Counted from the first letter of the stretch, positions 43,746 to 53,762 are shown. The stretch: DNA of 64,000 nucleotides from Pedobacter paludis (GCF_003173575.1 NZ_QGNY01000005.1:248001-312000); one strand, 5' to 3'. A program made the numbers and translations. The notes: generated by a model from the sequence alone, not told the origin.

Positions 43746-46700
43746 ATAAGCCAAATTAGGACTCAACCAACGTTCAACTTCTTCAATCGACATATTCTTC
43801 CGTACGGCGTAATCTTCAATTTGGTCTTTGGTAATTTTTCCTAAACCGAAATATCTCGAATCTGGGTGGGCGAAATAAAATCCACTTACGGCTGCGGTTG
43901 GGTACATGGCGTAACTTTCAGTAATCTTTAAGCCAATTTTTTCTTCTGCATCCAATAAGGCAAATAAAGTACCTTTTTCGGTATGTTCCGGACAAGCTGG
44001 ATAACCTGGCGCTGGACGGATACCTACATATTCTTCCTTAATTAAAGCTTGATTATTTAGATCTTCATCTTTTGCATAACCCCAATATTCCTTACGAACC
44101 AATTCATGTAATTTTTCGGCAAAAGCTTCTGCTAGCCGATCAGCGAGTGCCTTTACCATAATGCTGTTATAATCGTCGTAGTTTTTTTCGAACTCCGCGA
44201 CCAGTTCATCACATCCTATGCCAGTTGTAACTGCAAAACCACCAAAATAATCTTGTACGCCACTCTCTTTATCGGCAATAAAATCTGATAAAGCATAATA
44301 AGGCTGTCCATCTACTTTTTCTGCCTGTTGGCGTAAAGTATGGATTCTTACCTTTTCAGCATTTCCGTTTTTAAGTTTTTCGTCGGCTTTTAACGTATCG
44401 CTTTGCACTTCCAATTCAATATCATCGCCTACGGCATTAGCTGGCCAAAATCCAAATACAGCTTTGGCAGTTAACAGCTTCTCGCTTACAATTTTGTTTA
44501 AGAGTACCTGTGCATCGTCAAAAAGTTTTTTGGCTTCATCGCCAACATTTTTATCATCAAATATTTTAGGGTAGCTTCCACGAAGTTCCCAAGTATGAAA
44601 AAATGGTGTCCAATCGATGTATGGAACAAGTTCTTCTAAAGGATAATCATCCAATACTTTGGTTCCTGTAAAACTTGGTGCTGGTGCAACCTTCGTGAAA
44701 TCAGACTTAAATTTGTTCGTTCTCGCTTCTTCCAAAGTTTTAAAACGCTTATCAGAGCGTTTATTCAAGTGTGCTTCACGGGCTTTATCGTATTCTGCTC
44801 TAATCCCCGCCACGTATTCATCTTTGGTTTCGGGGTTCATCAGTGTACTACAAACTGTAACACTTCTCGAAGCATCCAAAACATGAATTGCCGGTCCAGA
44901 ATAATTGGGCGCAACTTTAACCGCCGCATGGATTCTAGATGTTGTAGCTCCACCAATAATTAACGGAATGGTAAAACCCTCGCGTTCCATTTCTTTGGCA
45001 AAGTGAACCATTTCATCCAATGATGGGGTAATCAAGCCACTTAAACCAATAATATCGGCATTAATTTCCTTGGCTTTTTTAATGATTTCCTGTGCAGGAA
45101 CCATTACACCCATATCTACAATTTCGAAGTTATTACAAGCCAAAACAACGCCCACAATGTTTTTACCAATATCGTGCACATCGCCTTTTACGGTAGCCAT
45201 TAAAACCCTTCCTGCTGATGAACTTTGATTTTGATCTGGATTATCCAATTTTTCCTGTTCGATAAATGGCAACAAATAAGCAACTGCCTTTTTCATTACC
45301 CTTGCCGATTTTACCACTTGTGGTAGGAACATTTTTCCAGCGCCAAATAAATCCCCTACGATGTTCATTCCATCCATCAACGGACCTTCGATAACCTGGA
45401 TAGGACGATCATATTTCTGGCGTGCTTCTTCAACATCATCATCCAGATATTCTACAATTCCTTTTACCAACGAATGGGATAATCGTTCCTCTACTGTTCC
45501 TTTCCTCCATTCTTCATCACGAACAATTTCTTTTCCCTTACTTTTGATGGTATCTGCATATTCTACCAAACGTTCGGTAGCATCATCTCTGCGATTAAGC
45601 AAAACATCTTCTACACGCTCTAAAAGTTCGGGTGGAATTTCCTGATAAACTTCAAGCATTCCTGCATTTACAATGCCCATATCTAAACCTGCCTGAATGG
45701 CGTGGTATAGAAATGCGGAGTGCATCGCTTCGCGAACCGTATTATTTCCTCTAAAAGAGAATGATATGTTAGAAACGCCACCACTAACTTTAGCGTAAGG
45801 CAGGTTTTCTTTAATCCACCTTGTGGCATTTATAAAATCGACAGCATAATTGTTATGCTCTTCTAAACCGGTTGCTACGGTTAATATGTTTGGATCAAAA
45901 ATAATGTCTTCGGCTGGGAAACCAATTTCATGAACCAGAATATCGTAACTTCGTTTACAGATTTCTTTTCTGCGTTCGTAGTTATCTGCCTGTCCTTGCT
46001 CATCAAAAGCCATTACCACAACCGCAGCGCCATACTGCATAATTTTGCGGGCACTCTCACGGAATTTATCTTCACCCTCTTTTAAGGAAATAGAGTTTAC
46101 AATTCCTTTTCCCTGCAAACATTTCAGACCATTTTCAATAACCGACCATTTAGACGAATCGACCATAATGGGCAGTTTTGCAATATCAGGTTCTGAAGCA
46201 ATTAAGTTTAAGAATTTGGTCATCGCCGCTTCCGAATCCAACATCCCTTCATCCATGTTCACATCAATTACCTGCGCACCGCCCTCTACTTGTTGCAATG
46301 CAACGGCTAATGCGGCTTCGTAATCACCTCCTAAAATTAATTTAGAGAATTTTGGAGAACCTGTAATATTGGTTCTTTCTCCAATATTTACAAAAATGCT
46401 TTCGGGAGTTATGGTTACGGGCTCTAAACCACTAAGGCGCATAAATGGCTCAATAGCGGGAATTTTTCTTGGCGTTGCTTTTTTTGCATTTTTAGCAATA
46501 CAGCCAATGTGTTCTGGCGTTGTGCCACAACAACCACCTACAATATTTACGAAGCCCGAAGCAATAAAATCATCAACCAAATGAGCAGTTTCATGCGGCT
46601 GCTCATCGTAAGCTCCAAACTCGTTTGGCAAACCTGCATTTGGATATGCCGATACATAGCATCCTGCTTTCGCTGCCAGCTCTTCAATATGCGGACGCAT

Positions 46701-47444
46701 TTCTTTTGCACCCAAAGCACAGTTAAAACCGATACTTAAAGGTTTGGCATGCCTTACAGAATTTAGAAATGCTTCGGCAGTTTGGCCCGAAAGGGTTCTT
46801 CCAGAAGCATCGGTAATGGTACCGGAAATCATAATTTCCAGTTTTCTACCGATAATTTCTTCATATTTTTTGATGGCAACAATAGCCACTTTTGCATTTA
46901 ATGTATCAAAAATGGTTTCGATTAGAAGTACATCAGAACCGCCATCAACCAAACCTCTAACCTGTTCGTAATAGGCAGCTTCCAACTCATCAAAATAAAC
47001 AGCCCTATAACCTGGATCGTTTACATTGGGCGACATAGAAAGCGTACGGTTTGTGGGACCGATAGCCCCAGCCACAAAGCATTTACGATCTGGGTTAGAG
47101 GCCATAAATTCGTTAACCGCTTCTTTTGCAACCCTCGCCCCTTCGAAACTCATTTCGTATGAAAGGTCTTCCATCTGATAATCAGCCATGGAAATGCGCT
47201 GCGTACTAAACGTATTGGTTTCGATAATATCTGCACCAGCCTGCAAATATTCTAAGTGGATGGCTTTAATAATATCTGGACGCGTGATGTTAAGCAAATC
47301 GTTGTTGCCTTTTACATCACAAGGGTGATTTTTAAATCGTTCGCCTCTAAAATCCTCTTCAGTTAATGTATAACGCTGAATCATGGTACCCATAGCACCA
47401 TCAATTACCAAAATACGCTTTTCTAATTCTTCTCTTATACCCAT
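43743..47444 (-). CDS. metH: Cobalamin-dependent methionine synthase
   Basis: MetH moves the methyl group from 5-methyl-THF to homocysteine through B12. The 1233-residue protein has all four modules: homocysteine-binding barrel (about 1-325, zinc cysteines in FNCALG and [11 protein letters not shown]), pterin-binding barrel (about 345-610, [12 protein letters not shown]), cobalamin module (about 640-890, [14 protein letters not shown] with the axial His, and [12 protein letters not shown]), and the AdoMet activation domain (about 900-1233, with [12 protein letters not shown]). The leader carries a SAM-I riboswitch. Confidence 0.97.
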   Translation of the reverse strand: MGIREELEKRILVIDGAMGTMIQRYTLTEEDFRGERFKNHPCDVKGNNDLLNITRPDIIKAIHLEYLQAGADIIETNTFSTQRISMADYQMEDLSYEMSFEGARVAKEAVNEFMASNPDRKCFVAGAIGPTNRTLSMSPNVNDPGYRAVYFDELEAAYYEQVRGLVDGGSDVLLIETIFDTLNAKVAIVAIKKYEEIIGRKLEIMISGTITDASGRTLSGQTAEAFLNSVRHAKPLSIGFNCALGAKEMRPHIEELAAKAGCYVSAYPNAGLPNEFGAYDEQPHETAHLVDDFIASGFVNIVGGCCGTTPEHIGCIAKNAKKATPRKIPAIEPFMRLSGLEPVTITPESIFVNIGERTNITGSPKFSKLILGGDYEAALAVALQQVEGGAQVIDVNMDEGMLDSEAAMTKFLNLIASEPDIAKLPIMVDSSKWSVIENGLKCLQGKGIVNSISLKEGEDKFRESARKIMQYGAAVVVMAFDEQGQADNYERRKEICKRSYDILVHEIGFPAEDIIFDPNILTVATGLEEHNNYAVDFINATRWIKENLPYAKVSGGVSNISFSFRGNNTVREAMHSAFLYHAIQAGLDMGIVNAGMLEVYQEIPPELLERVEDVLLNRRDDATERLVEYADTIKSKGKEIVRDEEWRKGTVEERLSHSLVKGIVEYLDDDVEEARQKYDRPIQVIEGPLMDGMNIVGDLFGAGKMFLPQVVKSARVMKKAVAYLLPFIEQEKLDNPDQNQSSSAGRVLMATVKGDVHDIGKNIVGVVLACNNFEIVDMGVMVPAQEIIKKAKEINADIIGLSGLITPSLDEMVHFAKEMEREGFTIPLIIGGATTSRIHAAVKVAPNYSGPAIHVLDASRSVTVCSTLMNPETKDEYVAGIRAEYDKAREAHLNKRSDKRFKTLEEARTNKFKSDFTKVAPAPSFTGTKVLDDYPLEELVPYIDWTPFFHTWELRGSYPKIFDDKNVGDEAKKLFDDAQVLLNKIVSEKLLTAKAVFGFWPANAVGDDIELEVQSDTLKADEKLKNGNAEKVRIHTLRQQAEKVDGQPYYALSDFIADKESGVQDYFGGFAVTTGIGCDELVAEFEKNYDDYNSIMVKALADRLAEAFAEKLHELVRKEYWGYAKDEDLNNQALIKEEYVGIRPAPGYPACPEHTEKGTLFALLDAEEKIGLKITESYAMYPTAAVSGFYFAHPDSRYFGLGKITKDQIEDYAVRKNMSIEEVERWLSPNLAY

Positions 47445-47450
47445 TGTTTT

Positions 47451-47525
47451 GTAAAATGTGGGATGGGAAATGGAAGATGGAAAAATGCCATAAACATCTT
47501 ACATCAAACATTTTACATCTCCAAA
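47451..47525. repeat. ATGGAAGATGG-type inverted repeat in the metH leader
   Basis: GGGATGGGAAATGGAAGATG is followed by CATCTTACATCAAACATTTT with ACATC, partial complements of each other. It is the same family as the blocks near 23.6 and 40.1 kb. It lies between the riboswitch and the metH ATG. Confidence 0.5.
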
Positions 47526-47566
47526 AAGGCTTATCTTAAAAGTTGGCAAATGATTACCTTCCTAAA

Positions 47567-47666
47567 CTTATCTTCTCTCGCCACTGCTGAGATTAGAATT
47601 TAGCACCTTGTTGGCACAGGTTGCTAAGACATCTTTGGGTCTAATCCCTCCGTCTTTCTTAATAAG
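47567..47666 (-). promoter_or_regulatory. SAM-I (S-box) riboswitch upstream of metH
   Basis: Read on the minus strand the 100-base segment starts CTTATTAAGAAAGACGGAGG and ends GAGAGAAGATAAG, so the P1 helix closes with CTTAT / ATAAG. In order it holds the S-box marks GGAGGGA, the GATGTC...TTAGCAACC block, the P3-P4 sequence AGGTGCTAA and CAGCAG before the closing GAGAGA. It lies about 120 bases before the metH start. High SAM should lower metH expression. A second AAGATAAG lies downstream (47530-47537) and could compete for the 5' P1 arm. Confidence 0.93.
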
Positions 47667-47733
47667 CACACAAAAATGCAACAAAGCAACATCAATTCCA
47701 AAAATTATCGCTTTGCTACCAAATAAAATTACA

Positions 47734-47760
47734 AAGGCCATGCAAATCTGCACGGCCTTA
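47734..47760 (-). terminator. Intrinsic terminator of the Bax-inhibitor-like gene
   Basis: The stem AAGGCCGTGCA / TGCATGGCCTT is followed on the minus strand by TTGTAATTTTATTT. It separates that gene from the metH riboswitch downstream. Confidence 0.8.
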
Positions 47761-47783
47761 AGAATATTGTTCTGTTTATAAAA

Positions 47784-48539
47784 TTACCTTCTGTTTCCGA
47801 AAATTCGAAGTAAAAAGATAAAGATGTTTAAGAAATCCAAATAAAGAGAGAGCGCTGCAACTATCGAAGTTTTCTTAGCATCGATGGATAACACCTGATC
47901 GCCATTTGCTTCAATTCCTTCTCCAATTCTTTTAATCTTTTGAACATCGTATGCTGTTAAAGCAGTAAATATGGCAACACCAGCATAGGCCAAAAGCAGA
48001 TTGAAGCTTTCGCTTTGGATAAAATAATTAATTAGTGTTGCAATGATAATTCCAATAACGCCTACCATTAAAATGGTGCGGAACTTACTTAAATCTACAT
48101 TTGTAGTATAACCCATAAATGCCATAATCCCAAAAATTCCAGTCGCACCAGCAAAACAGCTTACTACCGAACTTGATGTATAAGCCCATAATATAAAACT
48201 TAAGCTTACACCTGTTAGCGCAGCGTAAAGAACAAATAATGATACGAGCGCAACATAAGATAGTCTACTCAAACCGAAACTAATTGTCATTACAAGAACT
48301 AGTGGAGCAAACATAGCAATGTAACCAAAAATGGTTGTACTCATTTTGCCTGTTTCTGGGTTAACAACCCTTAAATATTGCATTAGTTCTAAATTTGTTC
48401 CGAATAGATATGCGGCTAGCGTTGATAAACCTAATGCCACAAACATCCAAGTAAAAACACTTGCGAAGAATTTTTTAGAAACAGAGCCTTGCTGTACAAA
48501 AACACTGTTTTCCTGATATTGATAATTTTGTTGTTCCAT
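47784..48539 (-). CDS. Bax inhibitor-1/YccA family membrane protein
   Basis: This 251-residue integral membrane protein has seven hydrophobic segments after a Gln/Tyr-rich N-terminus (about 1-25). Family signatures include the VYAALTGVSLSFI-like segment (here LYAALTGVSLSFI), AYDVQKIKRIGEG near helix seven, and SLYLDFLNIFIFLLRIFG at the C-terminus. Bacterial relatives are pH-gated Ca2+ leak channels (BsYetJ). The di-aspartate-type acidic residues near helix seven are present (AYDVQ, DFLN). It is monocistronic. Confidence 0.9.
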   Translation of the reverse strand: MEQQNYQYQENSVFVQQGSVSKKFFASVFTWMFVALGLSTLAAYLFGTNLELMQYLRVVNPETGKMSTTIFGYIAMFAPLVLVMTISFGLSRLSYVALVSLFVLYAALTGVSLSFILWAYTSSSVVSCFAGATGIFGIMAFMGYTTNVDLSKFRTILMVGVIGIIIATLINYFIQSESFNLLLAYAGVAIFTALTAYDVQKIKRIGEGIEANGDQVLSIDAKKTSIVAALSLYLDFLNIFIFLLRIFGNRR

Positions 48540-48577
48540 TTTAATTTTGTGTATTTAAATTATATAAAAATAATGCT

Positions 48578-49144
48578 TTAATTCAATCTTTTTGTCAGTT
48601 GCTCTTCAACTTTTTTAAAGAATTGTAAAGGCTTTAATGTACGCCAGGGCATATTATCAAAGGCTCCACCAAAATTTATATAATAATCAATGTTGTTATC
48701 TTTAAACTCGTTAATCACATGCTCGCTAAAGTTTACACCAGCAATCCAGCCATCTTCAACTTCCTGAAACCATTCTTCATAATAGCTATCATCTGAAGCA
48801 TGAAAATTTAAAACGTTTTCGCCAATGAGAATGAACTTGTTAATGCCTTCATCCATCATCAGTTCTAGAATATCCCGTTTCAACAACATAATATCGTTGT
48901 TTATGGCATCATTCCATTCTCCTATAAATTCTATAATTGCATAACTTCGGTCGTAATCGGCAAACAACACTTTCATGTAAAGCGTATTCGATCCAAATTC
49001 GTCCCATTGTGGGTGTAAAAGAAAGTTATATATCTGTTTATCGAAATAAAGTTCCGAATATTCGGTATTGTAAAATGGCGAACGCTCATCTTCTGCCGAA
49101 ATATATTCATCTCTCCACTGATAATAAGGCTCTATTTCGTGCAT
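48578..49144 (-). CDS. Conserved-looking protein of unknown function
   Basis: This 188-residue acidic cytoplasmic protein starts MHEIEPYYQWRDEYISAEDE and is rich in Tyr, Asp and Glu, with no signal or membrane segment. The middle part KFILIGENVLNFHASDDSYYEEW and the GGAFDNMPWRTLKPLQFF stretch look conserved. I cannot name a family. It lies between murQ and the Bax-inhibitor-like gene on the same strand. Confidence 0.65.
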   Translation of the reverse strand: MHEIEPYYQWRDEYISAEDERSPFYNTEYSELYFDKQIYNFLLHPQWDEFGSNTLYMKVLFADYDRSYAIIEFIGEWNDAINNDIMLLKRDILELMMDEGINKFILIGENVLNFHASDDSYYEEWFQEVEDGWIAGVNFSEHVINEFKDNNIDYYINFGGAFDNMPWRTLKPLQFFKKVEEQLTKRLN

Positions 49145-49244
49145 CTATTCGTTTTTTGGTTTTTTGGATGTTTCGTTTTTTTAGTTTTCATTCGATATCA
49201 TTCAAGCTCTTGGCCTAAAAACCAACCAACTAAAAACTAACCAA
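49145..49244. repeat. Gene-less AACCAACT-type inverted repeat
   Basis: The gap holds GTTTTTTGGTTTTTTGG and, 60 bases on, AAAAACCAACCAACTAAAAA, which pair loosely with each other. The same kind of repeat flanks the four-helix-bundle pseudogene, but here nothing lies between except about 50 bases. Confidence 0.5.
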
Positions 49245-50051
49245 CTACCCTTTACTTGCTTCTACAGCTTTGCGTACACTTCCATACTGGGTTAACAAAT
49301 CGGCGGCTTCGTTGTATTCAATTTTCAATTCATCGGCTACCATTTGTATTCCTCGATCTACCAATTTATGGTTTGTTAACTGCATATCGACCATTTTATT
49401 GCCAACAACTCTTCCCAGCTGAACCATTACAGTAGTACTCAGCATGTTTAAAACCAGTTTTTGGGCAGTTCCAGATTTCATCCGTGTAGAACCCGTAATA
49501 AATTCGGGACCTACAACAACTTCAACCGGAAAATCAGACTCTGCGGCAATTGGACCACCGGTGTTACAAACTATGCATCCCGTTAAAATGCCCATTTTGC
49601 GAGCTGTATTTAAACCACCAATAACGTATGGCGTTGTACCAGAGGCGGCCAAGCCTACTAAGCAATCTTTTTCGTTGATATTGAATTCCTGCAAATCTTT
49701 CCAAGCCTGCTCGGCATCATCTTCTGCAAATTCAACTGCTTTTCTAATGGCGGTATCGCCACCTGCTATAATACCTACAACCCAATCAAATGGTACACCA
49801 TAAGTTGGTGGGCATTCGGAAGCGTCTACAACGCCTAGCCGACCGCTCGTGCCTGCGCCAATATAAAAAAGACGACCGCCTTTTTTCATTCTTTCGGCTA
49901 CAGCCGTTGTTAATTTTTCTATCTGAGGCAAAGATTTTTCTACTGCAAATGCAACAGTTTTATCTTCGTTGTTAATGCCCTGCAGAACTTCCATTACCGA
50001 CATTTCATCAATGTGGTTGTAGTTGGATTCATGCTCGGTTACTCTATCCAT
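49245..50051 (-). CDS. murQ: N-acetylmuramic acid 6-phosphate etherase
   Basis: MurQ removes the lactyl ether from MurNAc-6-P in cell-wall sugar recycling. The 268-residue SIS-domain enzyme has the signature YIGAGTSGRLGVVDASECPP, the GIIAGGDTAIRKAVE region with the catalytic acid, and LAASGTTPYVIGGL. The C-terminus NEAADLLTQYGSVRKAV forms the UBA-like end. Length is slightly short of E. coli MurQ but complete. It is the last gene on this strand before the divergent S41 protease. Confidence 0.95.
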   Translation of the reverse strand: MDRVTEHESNYNHIDEMSVMEVLQGINNEDKTVAFAVEKSLPQIEKLTTAVAERMKKGGRLFYIGAGTSGRLGVVDASECPPTYGVPFDWVVGIIAGGDTAIRKAVEFAEDDAEQAWKDLQEFNINEKDCLVGLAASGTTPYVIGGLNTARKMGILTGCIVCNTGGPIAAESDFPVEVVVGPEFITGSTRMKSGTAQKLVLNMLSTTVMVQLGRVVGNKMVDMQLTNHKLVDRGIQMVADELKIEYNEAADLLTQYGSVRKAVEASKG

Positions 50052-50221
50052 AAATTTAATTTTGATAAAATTCGGTAAATTCTTTCTAAAAACTGCCTTA
50101 AAAATTCAAAAATATATGTTCAAACTTCAATCTTATAAATCGCAGAGTTAATTTATGTTAAAAATTATAAACAAAAGACAGTAAAATGGAGTTAAAAAAT
50201 TAATCAACCCGCTAATTTTCA

Positions 50222-50229
50222 TAAATTTG
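50222..50229 (+). promoter_or_regulatory. Candidate -7 element of the S41 protease gene
   Basis: TAAATTTG is an exact TAnnTTTG match, 11 bases before the ATG. No clear TTTG lies at -33. If real, transcription would start within a few bases of the start codon. Confidence 0.35.
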
Positions 50230-50240
50230 CAGCAACGCTG

Positions 50241-51848
50241 ATGAAAAAAAACACCCGTAATAATTTACTAATATCCTTAAGCTATTCTATCATTTTAATA
50301 GTGGGGATGTTTTTGGGCATAAAATTCATCAAAGACCAAGGTTATGGTGTTCAAAAAAACACAAAACTAGCCGATAATAATTCCGAAAAACTGGATGAAA
50401 TCCTACACATCATTAACAGGAATTACGTAGACGACATCAATACAGATTCTTTGCAAAACTTACCGATTGATAGTGTTCTTCATCAGCTCGATCCGCATAG
50501 TGTATATCTTCCTCCTTCTGATGCCCAGGATATGACAGACAATTTGGAAGGAAATTTCGAAGGTGTTGGTATAGAATATTATATGCTAAACGATACCATG
50601 ATGGTTACCGGAGTAGTAAAGGATGGGCCAGCTTATCAAGCCGGAATTAAACTGGGCGATAAAATTTTAAGTATTGACTCTACTTTTGTTAGTGGCAGAA
50701 ACTTGCCCAAAGAACAGCTTACCGGCCGCTTTAAGGGAAAAGCTGGAAGCGGTGTTAGCGTACTTTTAACTAGAGCAGGCCTTACGCAACCAAGCAGATT
50801 AATGGTTACAAGAGGCAAGGTGAACATTAGCAGCATAGATGCCTCTTACATGATTAATAACGAAACGGGCTACGTTCGAATTAGCAAGTTTGGCGCCAAC
50901 ACAGATGAAGATTTCGCAACGGTAGCGGCCAACCTGAAGGCTAAGGGCATGAAAAAGCTTATTCTCGATTTACGCGATAATGGCGGTGGCTACTTTACCG
51001 CGGCAACAGGTTTAGCCGATCAGTTTTTACCCGAAAACAAATTGATTGTATATACCCAAGGAAAACACGAGCCACGCACCGATTATTTTTCAACCGGAAA
51101 TGGTGCGTTTCAACAAGGCAAATTGGCCATTTTAATAAACGAAAATACCGCATCGGCCAGCGAAATTGTTGCAGGCGCTATTCAAGATTTAGGTAGAGGA
51201 ATAATTGTTGGCCGACGTTCTTTTGGTAAGGGCTTAGTGCAGGAACAGTTTGCTTTCGGCGATGGGTCTGCCTTAAATTTAACCATAGCAAGATATTATA
51301 CACCATCTGGCAGAAGCATCCAAAAATCGTATAAAAAAGGCTACGATGCCTATAAACATGAGCTTGATGAACGTATGATTGATGGTGAGCTTACCGGTGA
51401 CCGCACCTCTTTTCAGGATTCTGTAGAAAAAGCCGAGGGTGTTAATTTGCTTGCTGTAAAAAAAGGGAGAACAAGCGGTGGCATCCAGCCCGATGTTTTT
51501 GTGAAATTGGATACCACAGGTTACAATAAGTTTTATGGCAATTTGGTGAGTAAAAAAATCCTTTCCGATTTCGTTTTCAACGTACTAACCAACCGTTATA
51601 GCGCCAATTTTGTTGAGCAGAACATTAATACCTTTAACATTAGCGATAACGATTTTAAAGATTTTATCGGCTTTATTCAGCGCAAAAATGTACAGATCGA
51701 TCGACTTCAATTGTACAGCTCGAAAACAGTTATTTTAAACGACCTAAAAGCCTTACTTTGTCGGTATTACTTAGGCGATGTTGGTTATTATAAAGCCATA
51801 AACCAAAATGACAACGCCGTAAAACAGGCATTGGCGAATCTTCAATAA
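50241..51848 (+). CDS. S41 family C-terminal processing peptidase
   Basis: This 535-residue periplasmic protease is anchored by an N-terminal membrane segment (about 11-30). It has a PDZ domain (about 100-185, GVGIEYYMLNDTMMVTGVVKDGPAYQAGI) and the S41 core with Ser305 in ENTASASE and Lys330 in RRSFGKGLVQE, the 25-residue spacing known for CtpA/Tsp. The C-terminal region (about 420-535) is a helical extension. Such proteases trim or degrade secreted proteins by their C-terminus. It diverges from murQ. Confidence 0.92.
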   Translation: MKKNTRNNLLISLSYSIILIVGMFLGIKFIKDQGYGVQKNTKLADNNSEKLDEILHIINRNYVDDINTDSLQNLPIDSVLHQLDPHSVYLPPSDAQDMTDNLEGNFEGVGIEYYMLNDTMMVTGVVKDGPAYQAGIKLGDKILSIDSTFVSGRNLPKEQLTGRFKGKAGSGVSVLLTRAGLTQPSRLMVTRGKVNISSIDASYMINNETGYVRISKFGANTDEDFATVAANLKAKGMKKLILDLRDNGGGYFTAATGLADQFLPENKLIVYTQGKHEPRTDYFSTGNGAFQQGKLAILINENTASASEIVAGAIQDLGRGIIVGRRSFGKGLVQEQFAFGDGSALNLTIARYYTPSGRSIQKSYKKGYDAYKHELDERMIDGELTGDRTSFQDSVEKAEGVNLLAVKKGRTSGGIQPDVFVKLDTTGYNKFYGNLVSKKILSDFVFNVLTNRYSANFVEQNINTFNISDNDFKDFIGFIQRKNVQIDRLQLYSSKTVILNDLKALLCRYYLGDVGYYKAINQNDNAVKQALANLQ

Positions 51849-52316
51849 CCTTAAACTTTACCTAAGAAAGATATATTATCTATAAACTTTAATTAATTGC
51901 CATCTGATTTCTTTTTTTGAAAAGCAATGCTTCTTCTACTATTAAAGATAATCCCGCCAACCATTGCAAAGCCGTTTGCGTAGAAAAAATGCAATCCGTG
52001 TTTTTCATTTATGTCGGGTTTAAGAAATTGGGTTTCCTGCACGATTTAAGTTAGCTAAACCCGATCGACGCGTTAATCCTTTTTGATGCAAAAAAAGATC
52101 ATTGCTTGCAGCGCCCTCATCAAAAAGATTAAAGCAAAGAGCGGGACTTTCCAATCCCATAAGCACTGGTTTTGCTTTTCTAAACAATGAAGCTGCCGAA
52201 TGAGAATGTTTAATTTAAACCCAGTAATCTCCAGTTAACAAAAACTTCATTTAAAATACCAGATCTTTTAAAACCCAATCCACTATATTCGGTTATCTAA
52301 TAAACCCTACTCACAA
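51849..52316. other. Intergenic gap with a third copy of the structured repeat core
   Basis: No gene is evident. From 52048 to 52150 the gap holds GTTAGCTAAACCCGATCGAC, then AATCCTTTTTGATG, a loop, CATCAAAAAGATT and GAGCGGGACTTT. This is the core of the tandem repeat at 35.4-36.1 kb, with changed bases on both sides of the pairing arms. A CGGGTTTA (52014-52021) can also pair with TAAACCCG (52055-52062). The remaining sequence is plain AT-rich DNA. Confidence 0.7.
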
Positions 52317-52823
52317 ATGATTGAAACCGAAAGACTCATATTAAAATCATTAACTCACGATCAACTTTTAAAATACATTCAAGACGACCACTCTCTGGAG
52401 GCTGAGTTTAAGCTTTTGCCAACTAAGAAAAATATATCTCCTACCCTACAAGTAGCATTAGAGCAAACCATTTTGCCTAACGTTTTCGATAAAGACAAAG
52501 ATTATCTATACAACACACTTTGGACGATTATCTCTAAGCCAGACAATAGAATGGTTGGCGATATCTGCTTCGTTGGCGAGCCTGATCCCAATGGCGAAAT
52601 TGAAATTGGATATGGAACTTATGAGGAATTTAGAGGAAAAGGATTTATGACGGAAGCAGTGGGCAGAATAATTGAATGGGCTAAAGAACAGCCAAAAGTT
52701 AAATCGATTTTTGCTTCTACCGCCAAAGACAATATTGCATCTTATTCTATTTTAGAAAAAAATAATTTTGTACATGTTGGGGAAGTAGACGATATGCTTA
52801 GCTGGAAAATTCAGATTAAATAA
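52317..52823 (+). CDS. GNAT family N-acetyltransferase (RimJ/RimL-like)
   Basis: This 168-residue acetyltransferase has the GNAT fold: an N-terminal IETERLILKSLTHDQL typical of the RimJ/RimL group, beta strands with GEIEIGYGTYEEFRGKGFMTEAV (the R/Q-x-x-G-x-G/A acetyl-CoA loop as RGKGF), and ASTAKDNIASYSILEKNNFVHVGEV at the C-terminal side. It uses acetyl-CoA to modify an amino group, with unknown acceptor. It stands alone. Confidence 0.88.
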   Translation: MIETERLILKSLTHDQLLKYIQDDHSLEAEFKLLPTKKNISPTLQVALEQTILPNVFDKDKDYLYNTLWTIISKPDNRMVGDICFVGEPDPNGEIEIGYGTYEEFRGKGFMTEAVGRIIEWAKEQPKVKSIFASTAKDNIASYSILEKNNFVHVGEVDDMLSWKIQIK

Positions 52824-53001
52824 ATGGAATTAAAGTTTCTCTTCATATTTTTGAAGTAGATAAATGCATCATGACAATCTTCTTTTGTTCCTAAACTAGA
52901 ACCAACCTGTTTCCCAGCTTCTTAATAAATTTTGGATATTTTTTTTTGTAGCAGCTAAACTTTTTCATAAAACGGCAGTCAAATTTCCAATTGATGCCAA
53001 A

Positions 53002-53151
53002 ATGAAGAATCAAAAGGAAAGAAAAATAATTTCGTCAGAATCAGATAATGATTTAGATGATGGCGAATATCCCAGAAAGATGATATTTTTTATTCTTTTG
53101 TTAAGTGTTGTGCTTATTATTTCAATTTTTGCAAGCCGAATGACATCATAA
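53002..53151 (+). CDS. Small single-span membrane protein
   Basis: This is a 49-residue reading frame. It has a charged N-terminal half (MKNQKERKIISSESDNDLDD) followed by one hydrophobic helix (MIFFILLLSVVLIISIFA) and the short tail SRMTS. The charge-then-membrane layout and a start codon after a short AT-rich leader make it plausible. No family is recognised. Confidence 0.5.
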   Translation: MKNQKERKIISSESDNDLDDGEYPRKMIFFILLLSVVLIISIFASRMTS

Positions 53152-53192
53152 AGAATCGGTAAGGGTTAAAGTTGAAATTGTTGAGTAAAATT

Positions 53193-53762
53193 TTAAGGTT
53201 TTTTCTGGTAATCAATGGCTGGGCCAACAACAACAAAGCCATGGTTTTTTCTAAATTCATCCTGCTGCTGCAGAGATAACCCTTTCATCTTTCCTTCTGA
53301 TACATTTATAAAAAATTCTTCCATCTTACCCGCAGGTTGGAAGGTCATCAGCAATTTTCCGTTACCCTCTCCGAGTTTGGCAAATGCATGTGGTACGCCA
53401 CGCGGACCAAAAACCGTATCGCCAACTTTGGCATTGTAGATTTCTTCGCCCACTTTGATTAAAAACGCCCCTTCTAAAACATACCAGGTTTCGTCTTGAT
53501 CGTAGTGATAGTGAAGTGCCGGGCCTCCCTTTTTCACTCTTGTTGATTCATATATATACAGTGATCCGTCAGTATCCTTCGCCGAAACTTTGGTATAAAA
53601 GGTGTCTCCCTCAAAAAGGTTAATGGGTTTTTTATTTCGGTCTGCACCAGAAGGTACCATGAAACCTTTATTAATTTTAAGCGTATTTACAACACGGCTT
53701 AGGGCTACTGAAGGAAAAATAGCCAGCCCGGCTAGAATCTGAAAAAATGATTTTCTTTTCAT
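53193..53762 (-). CDS. Exported cupin-domain protein
   Basis: This 189-residue protein has a leader with basic start (MKRKSFFQILAGLAIFPSVALS) and a single cupin barrel (about 80-165). The metal-site motif is HYHYDQDETWYVLEG (two His, one Glu) and the second motif is GPRGVPHAFAKLG. The set of ligands is complete, so it may bind metal and act as an isomerase, dioxygenase or sensor. The substrate is unknown. It stands alone. Confidence 0.82.
   Translation of the reverse strand: MKRKSFFQILAGLAIFPSVALSRVVNTLKINKGFMVPSGADRNKKPINLFEGDTFYTKVSAKDTDGSLYIYESTRVKKGGPALHYHYDQDETWYVLEGAFLIKVGEEIYNAKVGDTVFGPRGVPHAFAKLGEGNGKLLMTFQPAGKMEEFFINVSEGKMKGLSLQQQDEFRKNHGFVVVGPAIDYQKKP

Noticed and set aside
44659..46971. 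Several plus-strand open frames opposite metH
   Set aside because: They lie wholly inside metH on the other strand, have no start context or family, and are mirror frames of a real gene.
47568..47753. 61-codon open frame on the minus strand upstream of metH
   Set aside because: It is read through the SAM-I aptamer and the preceding terminator, which explain the conserved sequence better than a protein.
47445..47783. Cobalamin riboswitch upstream of metH
   Set aside because: I looked for a B12-box because MetH uses cobalamin, but none is present; the leader fits SAM-I instead.
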